64,000 bases of DNA, taken from VFJQ01 sp044226525 (lineage in GTDB: Bacteria > Verrucomicrobiota > Verrucomicrobiia > Chthoniobacterales > Chthoniobacteraceae). A program made the translations under genes and the position numbers. Of the stretch, positions 1-8,897 are shown piece after piece. Under the pieces are notes generated by a model. That model did no database searches. It was not told the DNA's origin and saw only the letters and a program-made list of their open reading frames with translations. Positions within the stretch are counted from its first letter, which is position 1; each line of letters starts with the position of its first letter. The stretch is taken from contig JBGAGV010000012.1 in NCBI GenBank assembly GCA_044226525.1, positions 62,001-126,000 of the forward strand, in the 5' to 3' direction.

Positions 1-100
1 GCAATCCTTCGCGAGTGCGCCTGTGAAAATGCCTGCCCGATGGTTTCCGCTGCCACCCCTGCCCACGACGCTAAAGACAGACCAGAACCTCCACACTTTT

Positions 101-568
101 ATGGCCCAAATCATGTCCATCGCAGCTTTCGACCACGCCGAACCCGCGGAACGTCTCGCGGTCCGGCTTCGCGACGCCGGTTTCAAAGCCGAGATGCTCG
201 ACGAAACTTCCGCGCAGAAATGGCAGCTCTACAATCTCCAGCCCCGCGCGCATTTCCGGGTCGTCGTGCCCGAAGACACGGCCGAAGCCGTGACGCAGCA
301 ACTCCGCGAATGGGACCGGACGGAGCAGGCGATGGCGGAAGCCATTCGTTGTCCGCAGTGCCAGTCCTGGCGCGTCGAATACCCTCAATTCTCGCGCCGC
401 ACCTTGATGGGTGCCCTGCCCGCAGCCCTCGCGGCAGCCGGGGTGATCGAACGCGATTTCTTCTGCACCAGTTGCCAGTTCACCTGGCCGGAACAAGAAA
501 GCCTCTCGCCCGAACTGGACGCGCTCGGCTGGTCGAAAGACAAACCGCTCGTGAAAGGGATTGGCTAA
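101..568 (+). CDS. DUF2007-like protein with C-terminal zinc ribbon
   Basis: 155-residue protein. Residues 1-70 resemble the DUF2007 'putative signal transducing' fold: an 'IAAFDHAEPAERLAVRLRDAG' helix-strand start, then a hydrophobic strand and 'FRVVVPEDTAEAV'. The C-terminal half has two Cys pairs, CPQC and CTSC about 40 residues apart, which look like a zinc-binding ribbon. The segment between them (LMGALPAALAAAG) is hydrophobic but short. A GTG at 23 is in frame, but the ATG at 101 begins exactly where the domain starts, so I use it. The gene converges on the acyltransferase at 586 with 17 bases between. The role is unknown; a cytoplasmic regulatory or adaptor protein is likely. Confidence 0.7.
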   Translation: MAQIMSIAAFDHAEPAERLAVRLRDAGFKAEMLDETSAQKWQLYNLQPRAHFRVVVPEDTAEAVTQQLREWDRTEQAMAEAIRCPQCQSWRVEYPQFSRRTLMGALPAALAAAGVIERDFFCTSCQFTWPEQESLSPELDALGWSKDKPLVKGIG

Positions 569-585
569 ACGCTCAGCCGAGCGGC

Positions 586-1212
586 TTATTCCTGACTCGG
601 CAACGTCGCGTGAGGCTGCCGCACAATTCGCGCCGGATTTCCAGCGACAACGGCTCCAGCGGGCACGTCTTGCGTCACCACGGCGCCAGCGCCGATGACC
701 GCACGGTCCCCAATCGTCACCCCTTTGAGCACGATCGCCCGTGCGCCAATGAAACATCCTCGACCGATGCGCACGGGCCTGGCTGTTGCCTTGTAGCCGA
801 TGGCCCAATCCCATGGAGCCGTGGGAGTATGAAAGTCATTATCGATGATCATTGCTCCAGCACCGCAGATCGTGCCTTCGCCGATCGAAACCGAAGCAGC
901 CGCACACACGGTCGTGCTGCTCATCCCCACTCTCTCCCCGATCTCCAGTCGAGCCCCACCCGCCATCGTGCGGAGCACGCACGGCTGGGCGTTACCCAGT
1001 GGGTTGCATCGGACCGAACTCCCGTAGGTGCCACCGGCACCAAGCACGAAAACAGAACCTGGATGACGCGTCATGATCGACCGGCCGAGAAACTCCACCC
1101 CGTTTCCCACTTCGATTCCACGCAGGCGCGCTTCCAGAGTCCACAGTTTCGAAGGCCAGCGGCGCGCGCGGCTGAGGAATGACGACAAGACGGCAACCAA
1201 CGTCTCGCTCAT
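586..1212 (-). CDS. Hexapeptide-repeat acyltransferase
   Basis: 208-residue left-handed beta-helix acyltransferase of the WbbJ/maltose O-acetyltransferase type. Isoleucine/valine hexapeptide periodicity runs through the C-terminal half (VSIGEGTICGAGAMI, VRIGRGCFIGARAIVLKGV, IGDRAVIGAGAVV), ending in the usual DVPAGAVVAGNPAR cap. The active-site His is probably in 'DNDFH'. Members transfer acetyl or other acyl groups from acyl-CoA to a sugar or an amino-sugar nucleotide. It stands beside glycosyltransferase genes, so decoration of the surface polysaccharide is the likely job. It is divergent from the GT at 1273. The acceptor cannot be told from sequence. Confidence 0.85.
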   Translation of the reverse strand: MSETLVAVLSSFLSRARRWPSKLWTLEARLRGIEVGNGVEFLGRSIMTRHPGSVFVLGAGGTYGSSVRCNPLGNAQPCVLRTMAGGARLEIGERVGMSSTTVCAAASVSIGEGTICGAGAMIIDNDFHTPTAPWDWAIGYKATARPVRIGRGCFIGARAIVLKGVTIGDRAVIGAGAVVTQDVPAGAVVAGNPARIVRQPHATLPSQE

Positions 1213-1272
1213 CGTGAAACAAAGGCGGGCTTGTCAGCGCGGAGTTGGGCGTCGTATGTCGTGAGATACCGC

Positions 1273-2400
1273 ATGCGAGTCGCAATTCTTGCTTCCTTTC
1301 CGGCCCATGTCATTCCCGGAATCGAGGCCGCTGCGCCGCGGGGACACTTCGCAACCTGGCTGCCCCAGCTCAGCGAATCATGGGAACGGGCCGCCGATCT
1401 GGATCTCCACTGGCTGGTCATTTCACGGTCATTGCCACCGCCGGAGCCGGTCCGCTGGCGAGGCCAGTCCTTCCACTTTCTCCACGTCCCGCAGAAGTTG
1501 CGCATGTTCCGCCTCTATCAACGGGATTGTCGTCTGATCCGCGCCCGGCTCGATGCCCTGCGTCCCGACCTGGTCCATGCCTGGGGAACGGAGGACTGCT
1601 ATGGCCTGGCTGCCGTGCGTGCGGGCAGGCCGTTCCTCCTTTCGATGCAAGGCATCCTCACCGAATATGAGCGACGGGTGCGGCTCCATCCTTTCGAACG
1701 ATTCCAGGCGATTCTGGAACGGTTCGTTTTGCGCCGCACCCGACAGATCACTTCCGAAAGCACGTGGGGCTGCGCGACGGTCAGGAAACTCGCTCCACAG
1801 GCCGAAGTCACCCGGATCGAATACGGCGTGGACGATGTCTTTTTTCGCCAGCCGTGGCAGCCCGATCCTGCGAAGCCGGCCGCCATTTTTGTCGGCACTC
1901 CCAATCCCCGCAAAGGCATCGAAGATGCCGTGGCTGCTTTTGCCGACCCCGCCCTGGCCGGGGCCGAACTATGGATCGCCGGCGATCGTGACAATTCCTA
2001 TTCGGCCCCTTTGATACAGCGCTCGACTCCGAATGTCCGCTGGCTGGGGCGGCTCAATTCGAGCGAGACCGCCGCACGACTTGCGCAAGCCTGGTGTCTG
2101 GTTCTTCCCACGCGCGCGGACACCAGTCCGAACGCGGTGAAAGAAGCTCGAGTCGTCGGTTTGCCGGTCATCAGCACGCCCCATGGAGGGCAGAGCGATT
2201 ATGTCGTGCCGGGAGAGACGGGGTGGCTTTGTGAGCCCGGCGACGTTCGCGCTCTCGTCGGGCATCTGACTCGCACATTGGGCGATTTTGCGCTCACTCA
2301 GCAGCTCGGCCATTGCCGGCACGCCGAACATCGGGACTGGTTTCGCCCGGAGCGAACCGCAACGGAATTTCACCATCTCTACCAGAGACTCGCTTCATGA
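1273..2400 (+). CDS. GT4-family glycosyltransferase
   Basis: 375-residue GT-B fold glycosyltransferase. The N-terminal Rossmann half starts MRVAILASFP and has 'DLVHAWGTEDCYG' at the inter-domain side. The C-terminal nucleotide-sugar half has 'IFVGTPNPRKGIEDAV' and the retaining-GT signature 'VLPTRADTSPNAVKEARVVGLPVIS' with the E-x7-E-like motif. The start at 1273 is preferred over the in-frame GTG at 1231 because the Rossmann strand begins there. The last bases overlap the next gene by ATGA, so the two are probably translationally coupled. Likely a cytoplasmic transferase building a surface glycan; donor and linkage unknown. Confidence 0.85.
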   Translation: MRVAILASFPAHVIPGIEAAAPRGHFATWLPQLSESWERAADLDLHWLVISRSLPPPEPVRWRGQSFHFLHVPQKLRMFRLYQRDCRLIRARLDALRPDLVHAWGTEDCYGLAAVRAGRPFLLSMQGILTEYERRVRLHPFERFQAILERFVLRRTRQITSESTWGCATVRKLAPQAEVTRIEYGVDDVFFRQPWQPDPAKPAAIFVGTPNPRKGIEDAVAAFADPALAGAELWIAGDRDNSYSAPLIQRSTPNVRWLGRLNSSETAARLAQAWCLVLPTRADTSPNAVKEARVVGLPVISTPHGGQSDYVVPGETGWLCEPGDVRALVGHLTRTLGDFALTQQLGHCRHAEHRDWFRPERTATEFHHLYQRLAS

Positions 2401-3404
2401 AGGTGCTGATCGATCACCCTGTCCCGTTCGCCTTCGCCCACGGAGGCGTCGCCGTGCAGATCGAGCAAACCAAACTGGCCCTCAGCCGACTGGGAGTGGA
2501 AGTCGATTACCTTCGCTGGTGGAACGACGCCGCGCCCCCGGATCTGGTGCACTATTTCGGGCGCGCGACGACGGATTACCTGCGCCTGGCCCGGCGCAAA
2601 GGAATTCCGGTCATCCTCACACCGCTCTTCACGGACACGTGTAACCGGAGCGAGACGCAGCTTCGCTGGCAGGGGCGCTTGGTGAATGCCCTGCTGGCGC
2701 TGCCGATGGGAGACGGAATCAAATCCCAGCTCGGCTGGCGCGCGTTTTCGCTGGCCGCCCGGAACGTGGTCGGGCTCGAAGCGGAGCGGCACGTCCTGGA
2801 GTGGGTTTACCGGGTTCCAGCCGAACGCACGTCCCTCGTTCCGCTCGGGTTGTCGCGCCGTTTTTTGGAGGCTGGCGCCGGCCCACGCACCGGCTCACCA
2901 CTCATTTGTGTCGGCACGATCACCGAACGGAAGAATAGCGTGCACCTCGCCCTGCTCGCACGACAGGCCCAGGTGCCTGTGCTTTTCGTGGGTAAACCCT
3001 ACAGCACCAGCGACCTCTACTGGCAGCAGTTCAGCGCTCTCATCGACGGTCGCTACGTTCTTCACCATCCTCACGTCTCCGATGAGTCGGAGATGATCGC
3101 TTTGCTACATGCCTCGCGGGGGGCTGTGGTGATGAGCCGGGGCGAAAACTGGTGCCTCACCGCCCACGAAGCCGTCGCGTGCGGATTGCCCTTGCTGCTT
3201 CCGGATCTGCCGTGGTCTCGCGAATGCTTTGGAAATGGCGCCCGGTATTTTTCCAACCACGCGGGACAGGATGCGGAAGCGCTTCGCCGTTTTCACGCGG
3301 ATTGCCCCCACCTGCCTGTGCCCGCGAGAACGCAACTCAGCTGGGACGACGTCGCTCTTCGTCTGCGCGATGTCTATGCCGATGTGCTCAGGACTTCGCG
3401 GTAA
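2397..3404 (+). CDS. GT4-like glycosyltransferase
   Basis: 335-residue GT-B glycosyltransferase, second gene of a two-gene unit. The ATG at 2397 overlaps the previous stop (ATGA). The N-terminus 'MKVLIDHPVPFAFAHGGVAVQIEQ' has the glycine loop typical of GT4 enzymes. The C-terminal half has 'PLICVGTITERKNSVHLALLA' and 'SRGENWCLTAHEAVACGLPLLLPDLPW', the donor-binding region. Its 3' end overlaps the convergent GT at 3374 by 31 bases. The length is at the short end for the family but both halves are present. Substrate not assignable. Confidence 0.82.
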   Translation: MKVLIDHPVPFAFAHGGVAVQIEQTKLALSRLGVEVDYLRWWNDAAPPDLVHYFGRATTDYLRLARRKGIPVILTPLFTDTCNRSETQLRWQGRLVNALLALPMGDGIKSQLGWRAFSLAARNVVGLEAERHVLEWVYRVPAERTSLVPLGLSRRFLEAGAGPRTGSPLICVGTITERKNSVHLALLARQAQVPVLFVGKPYSTSDLYWQQFSALIDGRYVLHHPHVSDESEMIALLHASRGAVVMSRGENWCLTAHEAVACGLPLLLPDLPWSRECFGNGARYFSNHAGQDAEALRRFHADCPHLPVPARTQLSWDDVALRLRDVYADVLRTSR

Positions 3405-4525
3405 ATCTCCAAATGTTTCCGGGCCACGATTCGCGGCATAAAGCGCTCACCGGCCTTTTTCCGTCCGGCTGCTCCCATGGCATTGGCACGCTCCGGGGTC
3501 TCAATAACCGCGGCCACTGCTCCAGCCATGCTCTCTTCATTGAGCGGATCACAAAACAAACCGGTCACGCCTTCTTCGATCAAGTCGGGCACGCCACCGA
3601 CCCGTGCTCCGACCACGGGAAGACCGGCCGCCATGGCTTCGAGAACGGCCATGGGGCAATTGTCTTCGAGCGAAGGCAGCGCCAGCACGGTGGCCCGGGA
3701 AAACTCTCGGCTCAATTCGTCCCGGTTAGCGAAGCCACCATGGCTGCACCACGACCGGGCTTCGATCATCGCGCGAAACTGGGCACCGTAATCATCGTCG
3801 AGAATATCGCCGAGGAAGCGGGCTTGAAACGGTTGCCGCGCTGCAAGTGCGTCCAGCGCGTGGATGAAACGAATCTGGTTTTTGCGGTGACAGATGAGCC
3901 CGACACAGAGGATCACCGGCGCTCCCGATCTCGCGGGCCGGACTTGAAAATAACGCTCGTCAACTGCGTTCGGAAGAACCCACGTCCGGCGAGCCAGATC
4001 ACGCACCGCCTCCTCGGTGTAGTGGGTGATGCAAACGACGCCCAGGGAGCGAGGCAGCGTGAACTGTTCGAGCCGGGCATTGAGCCAGTCGTAGGAAAAG
4101 GGCCGCACCTGATTGATCCGCGCGATGAGTCGCATGTTACCATGAATGGTGAGCACATTCGGGAAGCCCGAGAACACGGCCGTCATCGCGCAATCGCGCT
4201 CGGTCCCCTGCCCGTGAACAATGTCGGGCCGCAACTCCCGCAGCTTGGCTCGCACCGCGCGAATACATCCCTGGTAGCCGGTCGTCATCCATCCCATTTT
4301 CGGCACCACGAGCGCGTGATAGCGGATATTCGGCGCGAGATGAGTGGGGGAATCCATCGGGCGGCGGACACAGGAGATAACATCGACTTCCACATCGCCG
4401 CACTGCGCAAAACCTTGCAGCAACGCTTCGGGCGCGGTGCCAAAGTAGGGCTGAGTGAGCTCGTAGCGTTTGTGTTGTTCGCGATTGTCCGTCGTCAGCA
4501 ATGCGACGCGCAGAGACGGTGTCAT
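3374..4525 (-). CDS. GT4-family glycosyltransferase
   Basis: 383-residue retaining GT-B enzyme. Visible motifs are 'RPDIVHGQGTERDC' (N-domain), 'VILCVGLICHRKNQIRFIHAL' (start of the donor domain) and 'ALPSLEDNCPMAVLEAMAAGLPVVGARVGGVPDLI', a textbook GT4 E-x7-E region. It is divergent from the GT at 4606, and the 80 bases between hold a 6-bp inverted repeat (4535-4540 with 4558-4563). The 3' end overlaps the opposite-strand GT by 31 bases. Likely adds one sugar of the surface glycan made by this locus. Confidence 0.88.
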   Translation of the reverse strand: MTPSLRVALLTTDNREQHKRYELTQPYFGTAPEALLQGFAQCGDVEVDVISCVRRPMDSPTHLAPNIRYHALVVPKMGWMTTGYQGCIRAVRAKLRELRPDIVHGQGTERDCAMTAVFSGFPNVLTIHGNMRLIARINQVRPFSYDWLNARLEQFTLPRSLGVVCITHYTEEAVRDLARRTWVLPNAVDERYFQVRPARSGAPVILCVGLICHRKNQIRFIHALDALAARQPFQARFLGDILDDDYGAQFRAMIEARSWCSHGGFANRDELSREFSRATVLALPSLEDNCPMAVLEAMAAGLPVVGARVGGVPDLIEEGVTGLFCDPLNEESMAGAVAAVIETPERANAMGAAGRKKAGERFMPRIVARKHLEIYREVLSTSA

Positions 4526-4605
4526 GAAAGCGACGCTAGGCGTGCTCCCGGTTCCGGCCTAGCACATTCCAGCGGGGCGACTACACTGCTTTCCACCTCC
4601 ATTTC

Positions 4606-5772
4606 ATGCCCCTGCCCACTCTCGCCCTCTGCCTCGAAACTCCGTTAGGCCTGCGTGGCGGAGTGAGCGTGGTCGTCGAGGAATTGACCCGCGGTCTGGC
4701 CGGCCACTTTCGTCTCCTGCTCGTATCACCGGATGAACCCGAGGGCTGGCAGGCCCACCCGGTGGCGTCGCTCATTGCGGCCCATCATCGCTGGGACCCG
4801 CATCGCATCACCAAAGCCAGGTCTCGAGCGATGGCGGAGTGGTTGCGCAAGGAGCGCTGCGAGGTAGCTCACTTCCACATTGGCGGGGTCTATGGCTGGG
4901 GCATTCGAGTCCCCGGTCGTTCGCCTTTTGGATTTACCGCGCGAGCAGGGATTGCTGTCTGTAGCACGGTGCATGGCACCGCCACGTTGCTCGACGGCTA
5001 TTGCGGTCCGAAAAAGCCAACCTGGTTCAAGCTCGCGCTCCTGCCGTTTGCCTGGCTGGGAAAGCTCGACGCCCTCCGGCATTCCCGGGCCGAGATTGCC
5101 GTATCTCACTACGATGAAGCCCACTTGAAACGGTGGTTTGCGCCCTTGGCGGGGCGTTTCCGCCAGATCTACCATTCGCGCTTATCATCGGCTCCGGATT
5201 CTCCGCGTTCGGAGCGTGCGACGACGATCCTGTGCGTCGGCCACATCGCCCGCCGAAAAAGCCAGCATTTGTTAGTGGAAGCGTTTGCACGTGTCGCCCC
5301 GCGGCACCCGGCCTGGCGGCTCGAAATCGTTGGCCCGCTCGACGACGCTGAAGGGGCCGAGTTGGTGCGAGGTGCCATCGAACGAAGTGGCGTGAAGGAT
5401 CGGATCAATCTGGCCGGCAGCCGCGATGAAGTGCGGTCGCTCATGTGTTTGGCGGGCCTCTACGTGCAGCCGTCGCTCGAGGAGGCTCTCGGGCTGGCTC
5501 TCCAGGAGGCCTTGTTCGAAGGGTGTCCGGCCATTGGTTCGACAGCCGGAGGAATCCCCGAATTGATCCGCGATGGCGACAACGGTCTGCTGGTCCCGAA
5601 AGGCGACGTGGATGCTCTGGCTGCCGCGCTCGATCGACTCATGTCCGATGCGACCTTGCGGACAAAATTCAGCGAACGTGCTCGCCCTTCCATCGTCGAG
5701 CGCGGCATGACGTTGGAGCGCATGATCCAGCAGCACCTCGCCCTTTACCACGAACTCCTCGGCCGCCGATGA
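4606..5772 (+). CDS. GT4-family glycosyltransferase
   Basis: 388-residue GT-B glycosyltransferase. The N-terminus 'LCLETPLGLRGGVSVVVEEL' carries the glycine-rich acceptor-side loop. The C-domain begins 'TTILCVGHIARRKSQHLLVEAFA' and has 'VQPSLEEALGLALQEALFEGCPAIGSTAGGIPELI', the donor-binding E-x7-E motif. The following GT starts inside its stop codon (ATGA at 5769-5772), so the pair is probably co-translated. Length is normal for the family. Donor and acceptor unknown. Confidence 0.88.
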   Translation: MPLPTLALCLETPLGLRGGVSVVVEELTRGLAGHFRLLLVSPDEPEGWQAHPVASLIAAHHRWDPHRITKARSRAMAEWLRKERCEVAHFHIGGVYGWGIRVPGRSPFGFTARAGIAVCSTVHGTATLLDGYCGPKKPTWFKLALLPFAWLGKLDALRHSRAEIAVSHYDEAHLKRWFAPLAGRFRQIYHSRLSSAPDSPRSERATTILCVGHIARRKSQHLLVEAFARVAPRHPAWRLEIVGPLDDAEGAELVRGAIERSGVKDRINLAGSRDEVRSLMCLAGLYVQPSLEEALGLALQEALFEGCPAIGSTAGGIPELIRDGDNGLLVPKGDVDALAAALDRLMSDATLRTKFSERARPSIVERGMTLERMIQQHLALYHELLGRR

Positions 5773-6962
5773 GCGACGTTCCCGCTAGTCGATTCGTCGT
5801 CGCCGTGCCCACCCGCTCGGTGTGCGACGATAACGCGCGCGCGCTCGAAAGGATCGGTGCTCTTCGATTCATTGCCCTCGGCACAAGACGCGGCACCGCA
5901 GGCGTGCCGCCGGAGCGCACGCGGCTGAATCCCCTCGTCGGCTTTTGTGCCACCGCCGCCGCCATGACGCTGCCGGCTTTCACCGCCGAAAAAATCCGCA
6001 CCGCGCTCCTGCCATGGTTCGATCGCTGGGTGAAACGCCAGCTCGTCCCCGGAGATCACCTTATCTCGAGTTACGGCTACGTGAATGAATCCTTCGCCTG
6101 GGCTCGGGCCCACGGCGGCAAGACGTTTCTCGACGGCGGCAATTCGCATCCGGAGCATTATTGGCAGGTCGTCGCGGAAGAACATGCCCGGTGGAATTGC
6201 CCTCTCGACCCGTTTCCACGCCAATGGTTCGAGCGATCGAAAGCCATGATGCCGCTGACCGACTACGTTCTCTCGCCGAGTTCGTATGTCACCCGCACCT
6301 TCCTCGAGCGTGGCTTTCGTCCCGAGCAGATCCTGACGAATGTCTATCCGCTGGATCTCGATTGTTTTCAGCCCGCATCCACTCCGCGCCCACCAGACCA
6401 ACCTCTCACGATCATCTCAACCGGCACGCCCTCGCTGCGCAAAGGCACGCCTTATCTGTTGGAAGCCTTTCGCCTCATCCGTCGCGACCTCCCGGATGCA
6501 CGTCTGCTGCTCACCTCACCCATGCACCCGAGCATGGACCCGGTGATGAGGAAATTCGTCGATCTACCGATCGAATGGTCGCCGGCGCTGCCGCACGCCC
6601 AGCTCGCAGAACGGTTGCGGAGCGCGGATGTCTTTGTGCTGCCGTCGCTGGAGGATGGTTTCGCTCGCACGGTGGCCGAAGCGCTCGCATGCGGGCTGCC
6701 CGTCATCACCACGCCAAGCACCGGCGCGAGCGATTTGATCGAGTCCGGGGTGAATGGCGAAGTGGTGCCTGACCGGGATGCGCAAGCCATTGCGGAAGCG
6801 GTTTTGAAATGGGGCCGCATCGCCTGTGAAGGCGGGCCTCAGCGATTTCAATTCTCATCCGCCACGCTCTCGTTTGAGCATTTTGCCGAGCGTTTTCTGA
6901 TTCAACTGCGAGAAAGGGGCTTGTTACCTCAGGGGCCTAAGCTCTGCCAAGACGCCGTTTGA
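5769..6962 (+). CDS. GT4-family glycosyltransferase
   Basis: 397-residue glycosyltransferase with a clear GT4 C-terminal half: 'LTIISTGTPSLRKGTPYLLEAF' and 'FVLPSLEDGFARTVAEALACGLPVITT' followed by 'GASDLIESG'. The N-terminal half is less typical; it starts 'SDVPASRFVVAVPTRSVCDDNA' and has 'HLISSYGYVNESFAWAR'. I chose the ATG at 5769 because it overlaps the upstream stop and precedes the first Rossmann strand; the longer in-frame extension lies inside the previous gene. The end overlaps the convergent GT2 gene at 6937 by 26 bases. Confidence 0.85.
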   Translation: MSDVPASRFVVAVPTRSVCDDNARALERIGALRFIALGTRRGTAGVPPERTRLNPLVGFCATAAAMTLPAFTAEKIRTALLPWFDRWVKRQLVPGDHLISSYGYVNESFAWARAHGGKTFLDGGNSHPEHYWQVVAEEHARWNCPLDPFPRQWFERSKAMMPLTDYVLSPSSYVTRTFLERGFRPEQILTNVYPLDLDCFQPASTPRPPDQPLTIISTGTPSLRKGTPYLLEAFRLIRRDLPDARLLLTSPMHPSMDPVMRKFVDLPIEWSPALPHAQLAERLRSADVFVLPSLEDGFARTVAEALACGLPVITTPSTGASDLIESGVNGEVVPDRDAQAIAEAVLKWGRIACEGGPQRFQFSSATLSFEHFAERFLIQLRERGLLPQGPKLCQDAV

Positions 6963-7788
6963 TCGATGCTTTGAACGGATACCAATAGTCCGTGCGAAGC
7001 TGCCTCCAGACGCCGCCGGCGACTCCACTCGCCGGCCAAGGCAGCTTTTGATTGAGACAATCGTTCCTAGCCTGGCGAAGGATGAGCCACAGTTCGAAAC
7101 ATCCGTTGACTCGCCGCCGCGTGATGCCGTGGGAAAACCGCTGCTCATGCAGTTGGAAAATGGCGAGCGGCTCCGCGATGGATTCAAGGCCGTGGCGCAG
7201 GATCATGGTGAGATAGAGCTGCAAATCCCCACAGGCGGGCAATTGCGGCTGATACCCGCCGGCAAGCTGCCAGGCCAGGCGGTGATAGGTCATATTCACG
7301 GGCCCACCAATCCAGTTCCCGTGAGCCGGATAATAGCTGAGAAACTCAGCCGGGGTGAGCGACATCTGGTCAAAGGGAGCGCGAGTGACGGTGCACCCCG
7401 CAGGCGAGCGCGTCTCCAACTCGCAACGAACAAACCGGGCGGCAGGGCGGCTAAGCACACGCTCTCGAACTCGGGCGACGTAGGATGGCGCGAGCAAATC
7501 GCCCACAAAAAGCGGTTTCATCCAATCGGCCGCGGCCTGGCTGTGAGCCCAGTTCCAATGCTCGACGCGGCCGAGATCGAGCGGTGGCCGGACCAGGCGC
7601 ATCTGAATGCCGGCATCGCGCAAAATCGTCTCCGCCTGGGCGATGAACTCGTGCCCTTTCGTAGATCCATTGTCGCTGAGAACGACAGCGAAATCGCGAT
7701 CGGTCTGCGCAGCCAGCGACCCGACTGTCTCCAGCAACCTGGCCCCGGGATCGCGAGCCGGAATGATGATTTCCATGAACCCACTCAT
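6937..7788 (-). CDS. GT2-family glycosyltransferase (tandem paralogue 2)
   Basis: 283-residue GT-A glycosyltransferase. It begins 'MSGFMEIIIPARDPGARLLETV' and has 'AQTDRDFAVVLSDNGSTKG', the GT2 nucleotide-binding start. It is clearly paralogous to the next gene upstream: both share EIIIPAR-P, SL-AQTDR-F, SDN-S, RVEHWNW and KPLF-GD-LAP at matching positions, so they arose by tandem duplication. The start at 7788 overlaps the stop of the upstream paralogue (ATGA). The family inverts configuration using nucleotide sugars. A canonical DxD is not obvious; 'VGDLLAP' occupies its expected position. Confidence 0.8.
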   Translation of the reverse strand: MSGFMEIIIPARDPGARLLETVGSLAAQTDRDFAVVLSDNGSTKGHEFIAQAETILRDAGIQMRLVRPPLDLGRVEHWNWAHSQAAADWMKPLFVGDLLAPSYVARVRERVLSRPAARFVRCELETRSPAGCTVTRAPFDQMSLTPAEFLSYYPAHGNWIGGPVNMTYHRLAWQLAGGYQPQLPACGDLQLYLTMILRHGLESIAEPLAIFQLHEQRFSHGITRRRVNGCFELWLILRQARNDCLNQKLPWPASGVAGGVWRQLRTDYWYPFKASIKRRLGRA

Positions 7789-8663
7789 GACGCCAAACTG
7801 CCCAGAAGCTGGCGCACGCGAGTTCGACTCTGGCGCGCGTAAAGCCGCACCACTCCCCACCACGGCAGAGAAATGTTTTCCGTCCAGGCATGATAGACGA
7901 GGAGTGTGATGTAGGTAATCACCTCGGTGAAGATCGCGGCCTGTCGAGCGGGCAGATCGGTCGAGAACCGGGCGCCATGCAGGTTGAAATGGCTCAAAAA
8001 CTTCCCGAAACCCGTGGCGCCGAAACGTGCCGCCATCGCGCAGAAAAACAGTGAGTCCGCGCAGATGGGGAGCGAAGTGCGATAGCCGCCGCTGGCGATA
8101 AAGGCGTCGCGCCGATAGACGGCGACGCTGGGTGGACCGAATTGCATGGCGTAGCGAAGGACCACGTTCTGCCACTCCAGCGGCGACCGGTAGTGGCCAC
8201 TGCTCCAAGCGGAGCACACCTGCTCGGCCGTGTGGCCCGCCGTATGCAGTTCGTAGGCGGTGTAAACGTAAAGGCAGCGCGGCTCTCGGGCGATCTCCCC
8301 GCAAACCGTGGAGACATATTCCGGGGCCAGCCAATCGCCAGCAAACAGCGGTTTCACCCATTCCGCCGTGGATCGGAAATGAAGCCAGTTCCAGTGCTCA
8401 ACCCGCTGCAACTCCTCGGGAGGCCGCACCTTTTCGACCGGGATGCCGGCCCCGCGCAATTGCTCCATCGCGTTTTCGATGTGTTCCCCGCCATGCACGG
8501 AATGATTGTCGCTGATCAAGACGCGAAAATTGCGATCAGTCTGGGCGAGCAGGGAATCGATGGTCTTCGCAAATAAGTCCGTAGGATTACGAGCGGGGAT
8601 GATGATTTCAAGGTCGGCAGCCATGAACGGCGGCGAGGGTAAAGCGCGGACCGATTCGGGCAA
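7785..8663 (-). CDS. GT2-family glycosyltransferase (tandem paralogue 1)
   Basis: 292-residue GT-A glycosyltransferase. 'LEIIIPARNPTDLFAKTIDSLL' and 'AQTDRNFRVLISDNHS' mark the N-terminal nucleotide-binding fold; 'RVEHWNWLHF' and 'KPLFAGDWLAPEYV' match the downstream paralogue. Two starts are possible. TTG at 8663 has a GGAGG 9 bases upstream (8673-8677), which is unusual here because most genes lack a clear ribosome-binding site. ATG at 8624 lies immediately before the fold but has no such site. I keep the TTG start with reservation. The stop overlaps the next ATG. Confidence 0.78.
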   Translation of the reverse strand: MPESVRALPSPPFMAADLEIIIPARNPTDLFAKTIDSLLAQTDRNFRVLISDNHSVHGGEHIENAMEQLRGAGIPVEKVRPPEELQRVEHWNWLHFRSTAEWVKPLFAGDWLAPEYVSTVCGEIAREPRCLYVYTAYELHTAGHTAEQVCSAWSSGHYRSPLEWQNVVLRYAMQFGPPSVAVYRRDAFIASGGYRTSLPICADSLFFCAMAARFGATGFGKFLSHFNLHGARFSTDLPARQAAIFTEVITYITLLVYHAWTENISLPWWGVVRLYARQSRTRVRQLLGSLAS

Positions 8664-8897
8664 GGACTTAAGCCTCCACGCGAAAAGTGCTCCTTTCTTC
8701 CAAGCAGGCGAGACGGCTCATGCGCCATCCCACAGCAAACATTGCCCATTCGGCAGGTGAAGCTCCTTGGTCAGAACCAGCACGGTTTCGAAGCAGAAGG
8801 GTCGTGCCAATTTAGCGCCACGATGGGCGCTTCATGCAAAGCGAACGTCTGTGGCATATCGTCTGGCCGCGCCCCCCGAAAAATATAGAGTCCTCTG

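Noticed and set aside
3152..4648. 498-codon open frame on the plus strand
   Set aside because: Overlaps two genuine glycosyltransferases in other frames and has no motif.
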